In this document: piece after piece, positions 31,560 to 39,819 of the stretch
Numbering within the stretch: the first letter of the stretch is position 1
Layout: each line of letters starts with the position of its first letter
NCBI RefSeq assembly: GCF_020532645.1
Contig: NZ_JAJAUZ010000054.1
Span: 1-48,921 of the forward strand
Source of the DNA: Streptomyces bambusae
Lineage (GTDB): Bacteria > Actinomycetota > Actinomycetes > Streptomycetales > Streptomycetaceae
Direction of reading: 5' to 3'
Length of the DNA: 48,921 nt
Translations under genes and position numbers: made by a program
Notes under the pieces: generated by a model
Database searches by the model: none
Seen by the model: the letters and a program-made list of their open reading frames with translations, nothing else
Told to the model about the DNA's origin: nothing

Positions 31560-34400
31560 CTACTGCTCCGTCGTCCGCCCCGCCGGAGCGGCGGGGCGCG
31601 GCCACGTCACCGGTACGGGTGTCAGGCCGAGGTCGGTCATGGCGGCGGCGCCGGTCGTGGCGTGCGGGGCGCCGGCGAGGAGGAGGGTGCGGGCGCGCTG
31701 GTAGGGACAGCCGGCTGCCGCGAATGCGGGTGCGGTGGCGAGCAGTTGGGGGAGGTCGCCGTCGAGGAGTGCCTGCGCGCGGTCCACCAGGGCGGTGGCG
31801 AGCGGGTTGCCGGCGACCACGCGGCGCGCGGCGGCGATCCGGGCCGCAGCGTCCGGGTGTCCGGCGAGGACCGCGGCCTCGGCCCGGAGCGCCTCGTACC
31901 AGTGCAGCCAGACCCAGCAGACCCACTTCCACACCTGGTCCGGCTCGGGTGCGATGCGTTCCAGGGCCGCCTGGGCGTTGCCGTGGTGGAGCAGGACCAT
32001 GGTGTCGAAGACGGCGCCGTGGCCGTACCGGTGGTCCTCCTTGCTGCCCGCCCGGTCGCTGATCGAGAGCCAGGCCGCCCGGGCCTCGTGGTCGCCGCGC
32101 AGGCCGTGGACCATCGCGACGGACGCGGCGGCCGGTCCGAGGGAGAACGACCGCTGCCGGCCGGTGTGTTCCCAGGCGTCGTGGAAGCGGACGCTGCTGG
32201 TGAGCACCGCGTCGGCGTCGCCGGCGAAGGCGTCCGCGACCAGCAGCCAGGAGGTGGCGTGGTCGCCGACCTCGGCCAGCTGCGGCCGGTCCGCGAGTTC
32301 GCTCCCCCACCGGCGGGCCGCCGGCAGCTCGCCGGTGCCGACGGCGGTCGCGGCGGCCATGGCGAGGGCGTCGATCAGCTCGTGGGTGCGGGCGGGGGCG
32401 CTCGGTGCCGCGGTCAGGATGTCGAGGCGGGCACGGGCGGCGGCTGCTGCGGCGAAGCTCTCGCCGGCCCAGCTCCGGGCGCCGGACAGCGCGTCGAGGG
32501 CGGCCGAGTGGGCCACCGGGTCGCCTGCGTGCCGGGCGAGGCCGACGGCCCGTTCGGCGCATGCGACGGTGTCCGGCGCGGTGTTGTCGGGGGCGCCCTG
32601 GACCGCGCCGAACGCGTCGGCGACCACGGCCGCCTCGGCCAGCGCGAGGGCCGCCGCGACGGCCGGGTCGTCGTCGCCGCTCAGTGCGCGGGCAGCCGCG
32701 AGCAGGCCGGTGACCTCGTCCGCGGGCGGGACCGGGCCGGTGAACGTGCTGGAGAAGCGGTAGGCGGCGGTGGCGGCGGCCGCCAGGTCCCGGGCGGCCC
32801 CGGCGGTGTCCCCGGTCCGGCGGGCGGCTTCGGCGGCGGCCCGGTGCAGGCGGTACATGTCGTCGCCGCTCCGGCGGCACCCGGCCACTCCGGCGGCCTG
32901 CCGCAGGGCAGCGGCGGCGCCGGCGCCGTCGGCCAGCCGGGCCGCCTGCTCGTACCGCTGCTGGGCCTCGCCCAACAGGTTCCGGGTGAAGGCCAGTTCG
33001 GCCAGGGAGCGGGCGAGGCGGCATGCTTCCGTACGCCGTTCCGGTCGGCCCGCGGCCCAGGCCAGGGCGGTCCTCAGGTCTTCCGCGACCGCGTCGAACC
33101 GGGCGCGCCAGTCGGGGCCGCCGCCCTCCCGGAGTCCGGCCGCGCCGGCCAGGCACCAGACCAGGTGCCGGGACCGGATCTCGTCGAGTTCGCCGGCGTC
33201 GGCGAGCCGCTCCGTGCCGTACTGGCGGAGTGTCTCCAGGGCCTGGTAGCGGGTTCCGGTGTCGGACGGCGTCACGGCGAGGAGGCTCTGCTCGGCGAGC
33301 CGGCCGAGCCCGTCGGCGACCGCCGCCGCCTCCAGCGGGGCGAGTCCGGCGACCTCGGCGGCCGCGTCGGCGGTGAACGGGGCGACGAACGCCGACACCC
33401 GCCGCAGCAGCGCCCGGTCCTGCGGTGCGAGCAGGTCGTGGCTCCAGTCGAGGACGGCCCGCACCGACCGGTGCCTGCCGTCGGCGCGGGGGCCGCCGGC
33501 GAGGATCCGGAGCTGGTCGTCGAGGCCGGCCGCCAGGCCGTCCAGGCCCAGTGTGGACCAGCGGGCGGCCGCGAGTTCGATGGCCAGCGCCATGCCGTCG
33601 AGCCGTTCGCACAGCGCCGCGATCCGGTCGTGCTCCGCCGGGGCCGGGGCCCTGCCGACCGCCGCCGCCCGTTCCAGGAACAGGGCCGCCGCCTCCGATG
33701 CGCCGCCGCCGACGCGTGACAGCGGCGGCACCGGGAAGACCCATTCGAACGGCACCATCAGCCGGGCCCGGCTGGTGGCGAGGACCCGTATCCCCGGGCA
33801 TGCCACGAGGAGCCGTTCCAGGAACGGGGCCACGCCGTCGCGCACCTGCTCGCAGTTGTCCAGCACGAGGAGCGCCTGACGGTCCGCCAGTGCGGCCACC
33901 AGCGCGTCGTCGATGCCGCGTCCGGGCTGCTCGCCCACGCCCATGGCCGCCGCGACGGCCGCGCCGACCCGCTCGGGATCGGTGACCGGGACCAGGTCGA
34001 CGAAGCAGACCCCGTCGGGGAACTCGACCGCCACGTCGGCCGCGACCGCCAGCGCCAGCCGGGTCTTGCCCACCCCGCCCAGACCCACCGCCGTCACCAG
34101 GCGACGTTCCGTCACTTCCCGTGCCAGTGCGGTGCGTTCGCGCGTCCGGCCGACGAACGCGGTCAGCGGAGCGGGCAACGGGGATGCCGGGCGGGCCCGC
34201 TCGGCAGGGGGCGGCCCGGGCGCGCGCCGGGACAGCGCCCGCCGGTCCGGCACCTCCAACTTCCTCAGCAGCGAGGAGACATGGGACTCGACCGTCCGTA
34301 CGGAGATGAACAGCCGCGCGGCTATCTCTGCGTTGCTCAGGTGCTCACCGAGCAGCGCGAGCACGTCGGCTTCCCGGGCGGAGATCACTGGAGTGGACAC
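31560..34400 (-). CDS. LuxR-type regulator with N-terminal HTH and STAND ATPase
   Basis: 946 aa from GTG 34400 (weak binding site; GTG 34436 is an alternative). The LuxR/GerE helix-turn-helix is at the very N-terminus (~6-60, ISAREADVLALLGEHLSNAEIAARLFISVRTVESHVSSLLRKLEV), not at the usual C-terminal end. A PDRRALSRRAPGPPP linker leads to the ATPase: AFVGRTRERTAL, Walker A GLGGVGKT (106-113) and Walker B ALLVLDNCEQV (176-186). The signature VLDWSHDLLAPQDRALLRRVSAFV follows. The remaining ~550 residues are helical TPR-like repeats. Similar architecture is known for BTAD/AfsR-like and MalT-like regulators. It is divergent from a VOC gene with ~130 bp between starts. Confidence 0.88.
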   Translation of the reverse strand: MSTPVISAREADVLALLGEHLSNAEIAARLFISVRTVESHVSSLLRKLEVPDRRALSRRAPGPPPAERARPASPLPAPLTAFVGRTRERTALAREVTERRLVTAVGLGGVGKTRLALAVAADVAVEFPDGVCFVDLVPVTDPERVGAAVAAAMGVGEQPGRGIDDALVAALADRQALLVLDNCEQVRDGVAPFLERLLVACPGIRVLATSRARLMVPFEWVFPVPPLSRVGGGASEAAALFLERAAAVGRAPAPAEHDRIAALCERLDGMALAIELAAARWSTLGLDGLAAGLDDQLRILAGGPRADGRHRSVRAVLDWSHDLLAPQDRALLRRVSAFVAPFTADAAAEVAGLAPLEAAAVADGLGRLAEQSLLAVTPSDTGTRYQALETLRQYGTERLADAGELDEIRSRHLVWCLAGAAGLREGGGPDWRARFDAVAEDLRTALAWAAGRPERRTEACRLARSLAELAFTRNLLGEAQQRYEQAARLADGAGAAAALRQAAGVAGCRRSGDDMYRLHRAAAEAARRTGDTAGAARDLAAAATAAYRFSSTFTGPVPPADEVTGLLAAARALSGDDDPAVAAALALAEAAVVADAFGAVQGAPDNTAPDTVACAERAVGLARHAGDPVAHSAALDALSGARSWAGESFAAAAAARARLDILTAAPSAPARTHELIDALAMAAATAVGTGELPAARRWGSELADRPQLAEVGDHATSWLLVADAFAGDADAVLTSSVRFHDAWEHTGRQRSFSLGPAAASVAMVHGLRGDHEARAAWLSISDRAGSKEDHRYGHGAVFDTMVLLHHGNAQAALERIAPEPDQVWKWVCWVWLHWYEALRAEAAVLAGHPDAAARIAAARRVVAGNPLATALVDRAQALLDGDLPQLLATAPAFAAAGCPYQRARTLLLAGAPHATTGAAAMTDLGLTPVPVTWPRPAAPAGRTTEQ

Positions 34401-34533
34401 CGGGTCATTATCCGTAGTGCTTTCCGTGGTGAGCACGGAGGCGCCCCGTACCCCGCCCGGGGGAGGCTGTGGGCACAGGGAACGAGCCCGGGAACGCACC
34501 GGGCCGACGGGTTCCGCGACGACAGGAGTGACC

Positions 34534-34887
34534 GTGACCAGCTCTTCCGTGCAGGGGATGAAGACCGTGCTGCATCCCGTGTCCGACCTCGCCCGGGCCA
34601 AGGCCGTGTACGCGGCGCTGCTCGGTGTCGGGCCGCAGACCGACGGGCCGTACTACGTCGGTTTCGAGGCCGCCGGCCAGCACGTCGGGCTCCTCCCGGG
34701 CGGCGGGCCGCAGGGCCTGACCGCGTCGCTGGCCTACTGGCACGTGGCGGACATCGAGGCGAAGGTCGCCGAACTGGCCGCGGCGGGCGCCACCGTGAAG
34801 GAGACGGCGCACGACGTCGGCGGCGGCCGCCTGGTGGCGACCGTCATCGACCCCGACGGCAACCTCATCGGGCTGGTGCAGGACTGA
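34534..34887 (+). CDS. VOC/glyoxalase-fold protein
   Basis: 117 aa from GTG 34534 with AGGAG 5 nt upstream. One beta-alpha-beta-beta-beta pair is readable: MKTVLHPVSDLARAKAVYAALLG, PYYVGFEAAGQHVGLLPGG, YWHVADIEAKVAELAAAGATVKE and RLVATVIDPDGNLIGLVQD. This is the vicinal-oxygen-chelate fold used by glyoxalases, resistance proteins and dioxygenases. The metal ligands are partly present (H15, a late Asp in place of Glu), so catalysis is uncertain. It overlaps the next gene by 1 nt (TGATG), which implies coupled translation. Confidence 0.9.
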   Translation: MTSSSVQGMKTVLHPVSDLARAKAVYAALLGVGPQTDGPYYVGFEAAGQHVGLLPGGGPQGLTASLAYWHVADIEAKVAELAAAGATVKETAHDVGGGRLVATVIDPDGNLIGLVQD

Positions 34888-35339
34888 TGGACGCCCCGCC
34901 CCGCTCCCGCGCACAGCGCCGTAGCGACGTCGAGCACCGGCTCGGCCACGATGTCGACGTCTGGGTCGCCAGTGCCTCGGCCGACGGCGTCCCGCACTTG
35001 GTGCCGCTGTCCTTCGACTGGGACGGCGAAGCACTGCTGGCGGCCACTTTGGCGGCGAGCCCCACGGGCCGGAACCTGGCGGCTACCGGGACCGCCCGGC
35101 TGGCCCTCGGCCACACCCGCGACGTCGCGCTGATCGACGGCGCCGTCGAGGTCCTCGCCCTCGACGCGCTGCCGCCGCACGTGGGTGACCGGTTCGCCGC
35201 GCGCACCGGCTTCGACCCGCGCTCCCTGGCCACCGGGTACCGCTGGTTCCGGATCACTCCGCAGCGCATCCGGGGCTGGCGGGAGGAGAACGAGCTGGCC
35301 GGCCGCGAGCTGATGCGCGACGGCCGCTGGCTGGTCTGA
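34887..35339 (+). CDS. FMN-binding PNPOx-like (split barrel) protein
   Basis: 150 aa. The ATG at 34887 overlaps the VOC stop. The pyridoxamine-phosphate-oxidase-like split barrel is readable: DVDVWVASASADGVPHLVPLSFDWDGEALLAATLAASPTGRNLAATGTARLALG, then RDVALIDGAVEVL. Family members bind FMN, F420 or heme. No signal peptide. The pairing with a VOC protein suggests a small detoxification unit, but no specific substrate can be inferred. Confidence 0.85.
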   Translation: MDAPPRSRAQRRSDVEHRLGHDVDVWVASASADGVPHLVPLSFDWDGEALLAATLAASPTGRNLAATGTARLALGHTRDVALIDGAVEVLALDALPPHVGDRFAARTGFDPRSLATGYRWFRITPQRIRGWREENELAGRELMRDGRWLV

Positions 35340-35410
35340 CGCCTCGTCCGGGGTCCGTACGGCCCCTCCCCGCAGTTCACCCACCGGACATCACGTGAAG
35401 GAGTTCCACC

Positions 35411-35863
35411 ATGAGCAGCACCGACAGCCGCACCCACGAGGGTTTCACCGCCGAGGAGCGCGCCGCGATGAAGGACCACGCGCAGGACCTCAGGAAGGCG
35501 GCGCGCCGCGGCTCCAAGGCGGAGCGGGCGGCGCAGGAGGCTCAGGACGTGCTCGCGAAGATCGCGGAGATGCAGGACACGGACCGGGCGATGGCCGAGC
35601 GCATCCACGCCGTCGTCACCGCCACCGCCCCGGCCCTGGCGCCGAAGCTCTGGTACGGGATGCCGTCGTACGCGCTGGACGGCAAGGTGGTCTGCTACTT
35701 CCAGAGCGCGGAGAAGTTCAAGTCCCGGTACGCGACCCTCGGTTTCAGCGACCAGGCGAAGCTGGACGACGGCCCGATGTGGGCGTCCGCCTTCGCCCTG
35801 ACCGGTACGACGGCCGAGGTGGAGGCGCGGGTCGCCGCCCTGGTGAAGCAGGCGGTGAGCTGA
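35411..35863 (+). CDS. DUF1801 (YdhG-like) protein
   Basis: 150 aa from ATG 35411 with GAAGGAG 8 nt upstream. After a charged helical N-terminus (~1-60) the DUF1801 fold appears: RIHAVVTATAPALAPKLWYGMPSYALDGKVVCYFQSAEKFKSRYATLGFSDQAKLDDGPMWASAFAL. The W.G.P.Y..DGK.V.YF pattern is characteristic. Some relatives were described as iron chaperones (Fra/YdhG type), but the function is not established. It is 71 bp downstream of the PNPOx-like gene. Confidence 0.9.
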   Translation: MSSTDSRTHEGFTAEERAAMKDHAQDLRKAARRGSKAERAAQEAQDVLAKIAEMQDTDRAMAERIHAVVTATAPALAPKLWYGMPSYALDGKVVCYFQSAEKFKSRYATLGFSDQAKLDDGPMWASAFALTGTTAEVEARVAALVKQAVS

Positions 35864-35916
35864 GGCGGCTGCCCCCGCCGCGGCGGCCGGCTCGCCGGCG
35901 CGAGGGCCGGGCGGTG

Positions 35917-36507
35917 TCAGGGCCGGGCGGCGCGGACGAGGGCGTGGAGGTGCATGTCGTGGCGGCCGTCGTCGTGGCGGGCGGCGCTGCGTTTGGTGCC
36001 TTCCAGCAGGTAGCCGGCCTTGGTCGCGACCCGGCACGAGGCGTGGTTGCGCGTGGAGTGGTCCAGCTCCAGACGGTGGAAGCCGATCTCCTCCACGGCC
36101 CAGGTGCTCAGCGCGAGGAGTGCCCGTGAGGCCGTGCCGGCGCCGCGGGCCGCCGGGAGGACCCAGTAGGCCGCGTCGGCAATCCCGTCGTCGAAGTCCC
36201 AGCCCCGCAGGGCGATCCGGCCGAGGACCCCGCCGCCGTCGCGGGTGATCGCCCAGTGTCCGCCGGCCTCACGCTCCCAGTCCCGGCGGTAGGCCTCGAA
36301 CCATTCCCGGACCTGCGGTTCGCCGTCGGGCCGCCGGGTGTGCCAGCGGCGGGTCTCCTCGTCCGCGTAGGCGGACAGGAACGCCGGCGCGTCGGCGTCC
36401 TCCCAGGGACGCAGCAGCAGCCCCCCGTCGGCGCGCACCACGGGCTGCGGCCGGCTGCCGAGCCGACCGGAACGGATGACGGGCGGCGTCGACAGGGCAC
36501 GGGGCAT
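35917..36507 (-). CDS. GNAT-family N-acetyltransferase
   Basis: 196 aa, RimJ/RimL-like (Acetyltransf_3). Strand GGLLLRPWEDADAPAFLSAYADEETRRW opens the fold. The acetyl-CoA loop is in AAYWVLPAARGAGTASRALLALSTWAVEEIGFHRLELDHSTRNHASCRVATKAGYLLEGTKRSA, with the usual N..S...A.K.GF/GY..EG pattern. It modifies an amino group of a protein or small molecule; the target is unknown. Its ATG at 36507 lies 84 bp from the right end of the IS200/IS605 element, so its upstream region has recently acquired new DNA. Confidence 0.9.
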   Translation of the reverse strand: MPRALSTPPVIRSGRLGSRPQPVVRADGGLLLRPWEDADAPAFLSAYADEETRRWHTRRPDGEPQVREWFEAYRRDWEREAGGHWAITRDGGGVLGRIALRGWDFDDGIADAAYWVLPAARGAGTASRALLALSTWAVEEIGFHRLELDHSTRNHASCRVATKAGYLLEGTKRSAARHDDGRHDMHLHALVRAARP

Positions 36508-36570
36508 GCACCATGATCGCCTGATGGGGATCCCGCACGTCGACGGGGCCGGGGGTTGGGATCGTTCGGT

Positions 36571-36740
36571 GGGGTCGGAGGATTGTGGTCGTGACTCCTC
36601 CCCGGTGTAAACGCCGGGGCTTCTCGCTAAGCCGGGTTGGCCTCACGACGGACCAGCCCGGCCCGTAGAATGTTGATGGACCCCACTGTGTCAGCGTGCG
36701 CCTGGTGGTCACAGGCGACGCAGTGGAACTTCTCCTGGGT
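36571..36740 (-). ncRNA. Predicted omega-RNA (reRNA) of TnpB with its guide
   Basis: TnpB works with an RNA made from the 3' end of tnpB and the right end of the element; the last ~16-20 nt, copied from flanking DNA, are the guide. Here the right end on the minus strand has a hairpin (CCCCGG / CCGGGG, 36600-36619) followed by GGAGGAGTCAC (to 36591). The flank right after that, 36590 downward, starts GACCACAATCCTCCGA and would be the guide. The 5' end (about 36740, inside tnpB) is an estimate. The position is based on how this RNA family is organised, not on a structure prediction. Confidence 0.5.
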
Positions 36741-37841
36741 GGGCCGGTTCTCCTTCGCGGTGTGCCCGCATTCGGGGCACTCGCGGGAGGTGTTGCGGGG
36801 GTCCACGGCGATCACTTCCCGTCCGGCGCTCTCAGCCTTGGCGTGCAGGATCGTCAGGAACACCCCCCATCCGGCATCAGAGATCGAACGGTTGAGGCCC
36901 GTCTTCGCCGCTGCGCCGTTGGGCAGGAACGCCCCCGGCTTGTCGGGGTCGGGCGTGGGTGCGGCGGTGCGCACCATGTTGCGGATCGTCAGGTTCTCGT
37001 GCGCGATGAAGTCGTGCTCACGCACGAGGTCAAGGGCGGTCTTGTGGGCGTGGTCGAGGCGTTGGCGTCGGACCTTGCGGTGCAGATCGGCAACGCGCTG
37101 GACGGCCCGCTGGTGGTTGCCGGTGCGCTTGTCGCGGCGCACGCGGGGGAACCGGCTGAGGGCCCGCTGCGCCTTCTCCAGCTTGGCGGCGGCCTTGCGG
37201 CCGTGGCGGGGGTTGGGCACGAACTCGCCGTTGGAGTCGGCGAGGAAGTTGGCTATGCCCATGTCGATGCCGACCACGGCCCCGGTCGCGGGTAGCGGCT
37301 CGGGCTGGATCTGCTCGGCGGTGAGGATGACGTACCAGCGCTTGCCCTCGCGCTTGACGCTGACGGTCTTGACCGCGCCGACGACCGGCCGGTGCCGGTT
37401 GACCTTGACGTGACCGACGCCCTGGAAGCGGACGCGGGTCACCGGGTCGTGCGGGGTGGAGTTCCAGCGGCAGCCGTCGCCGTCTCGGGGGAAGTCGACC
37501 GTGTCGAACCAGTTGACGCCTCGGAACCGGGGGTATCCGGGCGTCTCGCCGGACTTGACCCGGCGGAAGAACGCGGCGAACGCCTTGTCCAGACGGCGGA
37601 GTGTGGCCTGCTGGCTGGAGAATGACCAGCGGCCCTGACGCTCCGGGTCGAACGCCCGGATGTCCTTCAGCTGCGCGGACTGCCGGCCGTACTTGACCGA
37701 GGTCTTCGACGGGTGCCGGTATGCGTCTCGCCGTTCCTGCAGCGCCCCGTTGTAGAGCAGGCAGTGATCGCGCAGCATCTCGGCGAGCGCCTGCGTCTGG
37801 CCCACGGTGGGCCGCATGAGGAACTTGTACGCACGGATCAT
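36627..37841 (-). CDS. tnpB: TnpB RNA-guided endonuclease (IS200/IS605)
   Basis: 404 aa from ATG 37841 (a GTG three codons upstream is possible). The N-terminus is the helix-turn-helix / OrfB_HTH (MIRAYKFLMRPTVGQTQALAEML). The RuvC nuclease has Asp193 (VVGIDMGIAN), Glu282 (IAHENLTIRNMV) and Asp384 (HADTVGSINILRAG). The zinc finger has Cys pairs ECPECGHTAKE and FHCVACDHQ (355/358 and 374/377), inserted before the last RuvC Asp. All catalytic residues are intact and the length is normal, so the nuclease should be functional. It cuts DNA next to the element's TAM (TTGAT is the candidate here) and helps the element persist after excision. Confidence 0.95.
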   Translation of the reverse strand: MIRAYKFLMRPTVGQTQALAEMLRDHCLLYNGALQERRDAYRHPSKTSVKYGRQSAQLKDIRAFDPERQGRWSFSSQQATLRRLDKAFAAFFRRVKSGETPGYPRFRGVNWFDTVDFPRDGDGCRWNSTPHDPVTRVRFQGVGHVKVNRHRPVVGAVKTVSVKREGKRWYVILTAEQIQPEPLPATGAVVGIDMGIANFLADSNGEFVPNPRHGRKAAAKLEKAQRALSRFPRVRRDKRTGNHQRAVQRVADLHRKVRRQRLDHAHKTALDLVREHDFIAHENLTIRNMVRTAAPTPDPDKPGAFLPNGAAAKTGLNRSISDAGWGVFLTILHAKAESAGREVIAVDPRNTSRECPECGHTAKENRPTQEKFHCVACDHQAHADTVGSINILRAGLVRREANPA

Positions 37842-37890
37842 CCGGCCCACCCCCCCTTCAAGGTCAACACGACCACACTACACTTGGCCC

Positions 37891-38319
37891 ATGTCACCAC
37901 GCTGGGAACCAGACCCCGATATACGGCGGGGAAACCATGTCGTCCACCACCTGCACGCGCACTTGGTGTTCGTCACCAAGTACCGGCGTGAGATCTTCGA
38001 TGACGTCATGCTGACCCGCTGCGAGACGATCATGCGGGACGTGTGCGAAAGCTTCGGCGCAGAGCTCCGGGAGTTCAACGGCGAAGGCGACCACGTCCAC
38101 CTCCTGGTGCACTACCCGCCGAAGGTCTCCGTCTCCAAGCTGGTCAACAGCCTCAAGGGCGTCAGCTCCCGATACCTGCGAGCCGAGTACACCGGCCGCA
38201 TCAACCGGACCGGCATGGGGCCCGTCTTCTGGGCACCCTCGTACTTCGCGGGATCCTGCGGCGGCGCACCGCTCAGCATCGTCAAGGAATACATCGAGAA
38301 CCAGAAACGACCCATCTGA
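37891..38319 (+). CDS. tnpA: TnpA, Y1 HUH transposase (IS200/IS605)
   Basis: 142 aa from ATG 37891, the usual length. The HUH metal motif is GDHVHLLVHYPP (H68, H70), and the catalytic tyrosine is Tyr134 in VKEYIENQKRP. Other family blocks: HLHAHLVFVTKYRREIFDD, KLVNSLKGVSSRYLRAEY and FWAPSYFAGSCGGAPLSIVKEYIE. The enzyme excises and inserts the element as single-stranded circles, recognising the subterminal hairpins. Divergent from tnpB by 49 bp, so the promoters overlap. Confidence 0.95.
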   Translation: MSPRWEPDPDIRRGNHVVHHLHAHLVFVTKYRREIFDDVMLTRCETIMRDVCESFGAELREFNGEGDHVHLLVHYPPKVSVSKLVNSLKGVSSRYLRAEYTGRINRTGMGPVFWAPSYFAGSCGGAPLSIVKEYIENQKRPI

Positions 38320-38366
38320 CCGCCACCACGAAGGCGCAGAGACCAACGGCGCTCCGCGCCTCCGTG

Positions 38367-38420
38367 CCAGGGATCGCATTCCCGCCCGGCCCAAAGACCG
38401 GGATTCCCTGCGAAGATCAA
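38367..38420. promoter_or_regulatory. Left end of the IS with subterminal hairpin and TTGAT flank
   Basis: On the plus strand the end reads CCCGG...CCGGGATTCCCTGCGAAG, followed by ATCAA (38416-38420), which is TTGAT on the tnpB-sense strand. CCCGG (38385-38389) pairs with CCGGG (38398-38402) to give an imperfect subterminal hairpin. The TTGAT pentanucleotide is the known target and TAM of ISDra2-type elements, and in this family it is kept on the left flank. The next start codon is only 3 bp beyond it. Confidence 0.7.
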
Positions 38421-38423
38421 GGG

Positions 38424-39224
38424 ATGGATGATGCCTCTTCTCTTCGTGATGTCGGCCGGGCGGATGTGCCGGAGGCCGTGCGGCCCGATCCGGGGCTGCA
38501 TCCGGAGGTGGTGGCCGCCGGCGGGGATCTGGTGTCGGCGCTGCGGCGTGCTGCCGAGGGGATGGGCGTCGACCTCGGGGCGGTTCGTGGGGCGGATTCG
38601 CCGACGGACCGCTGGAGGCTCGCGATCGCGCGCGTCGAGGGTGAGCGGGGCTGGTTCTCCGTGACCCTCCCGCAGAACGGACGGGAGTTCCGGAGGGGGT
38701 ACCACGTCTTCCTGTGGTGGGTGGGGGCCGGGGACGCCCAGGTCGGCGTCGACGACCTGGAGACCGCGGTCGAGATGGCGCAGGCGTGGCGGGCCGGAAT
38801 GAAGTTCAGCGAGTTCCAGGCGCGGTGGCCGTCCTTCCGGATCGATGGGCTCCTCCTGGCGCACGAGCGGGGAGAGGCCGTCGCGTTCCAGTGGCAGCGC
38901 GTGCGGGACACCCCGCACGACCTGATCGACCCCGAGATCGTCGAAGCGGCGTACGCGGCCCCAGCGCTCCGTGCGCTCTTTCCGCTGGTCAGCCACGGCA
39001 GCCTGCAGTTCAGCCGTTACACCCATGACCCTTGTTCGCACGACGTCCCCAGCCTCCACCCGCTGTTCGGAGGCGGCTGGGCGGTGCGTGCCGGGGTCAA
39101 CCGGAGTGAGGTGCCGGATCGGGACGCCGCCACGGCGGCGGAGGCCGTCGAGTACCTCGTGTCGGTCCTGCCCGAGGGCTGCGGTCCGGCGGTGGAGGGG
39201 CCTGCCGAGCTGCTGACCAACTGA
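38424..39224 (+). CDS. Conserved protein of unknown function (DUF6193-like?) directly behind the IS
   Basis: 266 aa from ATG 38424. Two-part protein: residues ~30-130 (VAAGGDLVSALRRAAEGMGVDLGAVRGADS, RWRLAIARVEGERGWFSVTL, VFLWWVGAGDAQVGVDDLETAVEMAQAWRAG, FQARWPSFRIDGLLLAHERGEAVAFQWQ) look like a mixed alpha/beta domain. Residues ~150-265 (ALRALFPLVSHGSLQFSRYTHDPCSHDVPSLHPLFGGGWAVRAG) look like the conserved end of DUF6193-type actinobacterial proteins, though I am not sure of that family. The IS left end is 8 bp upstream of the ATG, so the original promoter and ribosome site have been displaced; only a poor AAGGG touches the start codon. Expression may be lost or driven from the element. Confidence 0.7.
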   Translation: MDDASSLRDVGRADVPEAVRPDPGLHPEVVAAGGDLVSALRRAAEGMGVDLGAVRGADSPTDRWRLAIARVEGERGWFSVTLPQNGREFRRGYHVFLWWVGAGDAQVGVDDLETAVEMAQAWRAGMKFSEFQARWPSFRIDGLLLAHERGEAVAFQWQRVRDTPHDLIDPEIVEAAYAAPALRALFPLVSHGSLQFSRYTHDPCSHDVPSLHPLFGGGWAVRAGVNRSEVPDRDAATAAEAVEYLVSVLPEGCGPAVEGPAELLTN

Positions 39225-39819
39225 GCCACGACGCGACGGGCGGCACGGCAGGCCCGCCGGCGCGGGGCCGCCGAGGGGCGGTTTCGCGCCAATCGTGCGG
39301 CGCGGCCGCCTGATCGTCCGGCGCCGTGCGGTGGCCCGCCACATCGGCACACGGGTCACACCTGTCACATCGGCCACGGCAGTGCCGACCGAGGATCGGG
39401 CTCCCGGGTCCTTTGCTCGGACAAATGCTTCCGGCAACCCCACGGGCGTTCCCCACGCGTCCGCGGGTTCGAAATGCGCACACCGCGCACCGGAGTTCGC
39501 GACGGCCGGCGGGGGATGCGCGGACGCGAAGCGGACCCGTGGAGTCCGCCGCCGGGGGGCGTGCCGGGCCTCCGCTTGCCGCCGGGATGCCGCTTCCGGT
39601 TCCGTAAGAGGCGGGCACCCGCCCCGCCCTCGTACAGCCATGGCCGACGGGTCATCTCCGAGATTGCGGCTGACCGTTCGGGTCCTTGCGGGCACCGAAT
39701 CCAGCTGGTTAGGTTCCGCTCGATCTCACGTTCTGCACATCTCCTGCGCATTTGTGTACCACTCGTGAGCAGGCGATGTGTCGGCGGGACGTGCCACGGC
39801 GGACCCAGGGAGGCATCGC
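39225..39819. other. Long upstream region of the RiPP operon (595 bp)
   Basis: Open frames here have atypical composition and are not convincing genes. The region is less GC-rich near its right side (about 39690-39780: GGTTAGGTT, TTTGTGTACC). It holds one promoter-like pair (39686-39715) and gives a 5' UTR of roughly 95-100 nt before the exporter start. Nothing else recognised. Confidence 0.5.
39686..39715 (+). promoter_or_regulatory. Candidate promoter of the RiPP operon
   Basis: TTGCGG (39686-39691) and TAGGTT (39710-39715) with an 18-bp spacer resemble the Streptomyces sigma-HrdB consensus TTGACR / TAGRRT. It lies ~105 bp upstream of the exporter ATG. No other pair of similar quality is seen in the 300 bp before the operon. 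Confidence 0.45.

Larger units (their letters stand above)
36591..38415. mobile_element. IS200/IS605-family element with divergent tnpA and tnpB
   Basis: About 1825 bp. It contains tnpB (minus) and tnpA (plus) divergently transcribed with a 49-bp gap between their starts, the IS608-like layout. The left end (by tnpB sense) is at 38415: a TTGAT flanks it directly (38416-38420), and an imperfect subterminal hairpin lies at 38367-38410. The right end is at 36591-36594 (TCAC on the tnpB strand), after the hairpin at 36600-36619. There are no terminal inverted repeats and no target duplication, as expected for single-strand transposition. Both genes have all catalytic residues, so the element looks active. 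Confidence 0.85.

Noticed and set aside
39295..39768. Candidate gene between the post-IS gene and the RiPP operon
   Set aside because: Atypical codon use, no ribosome site or motif; the region behaves as a promoter region.
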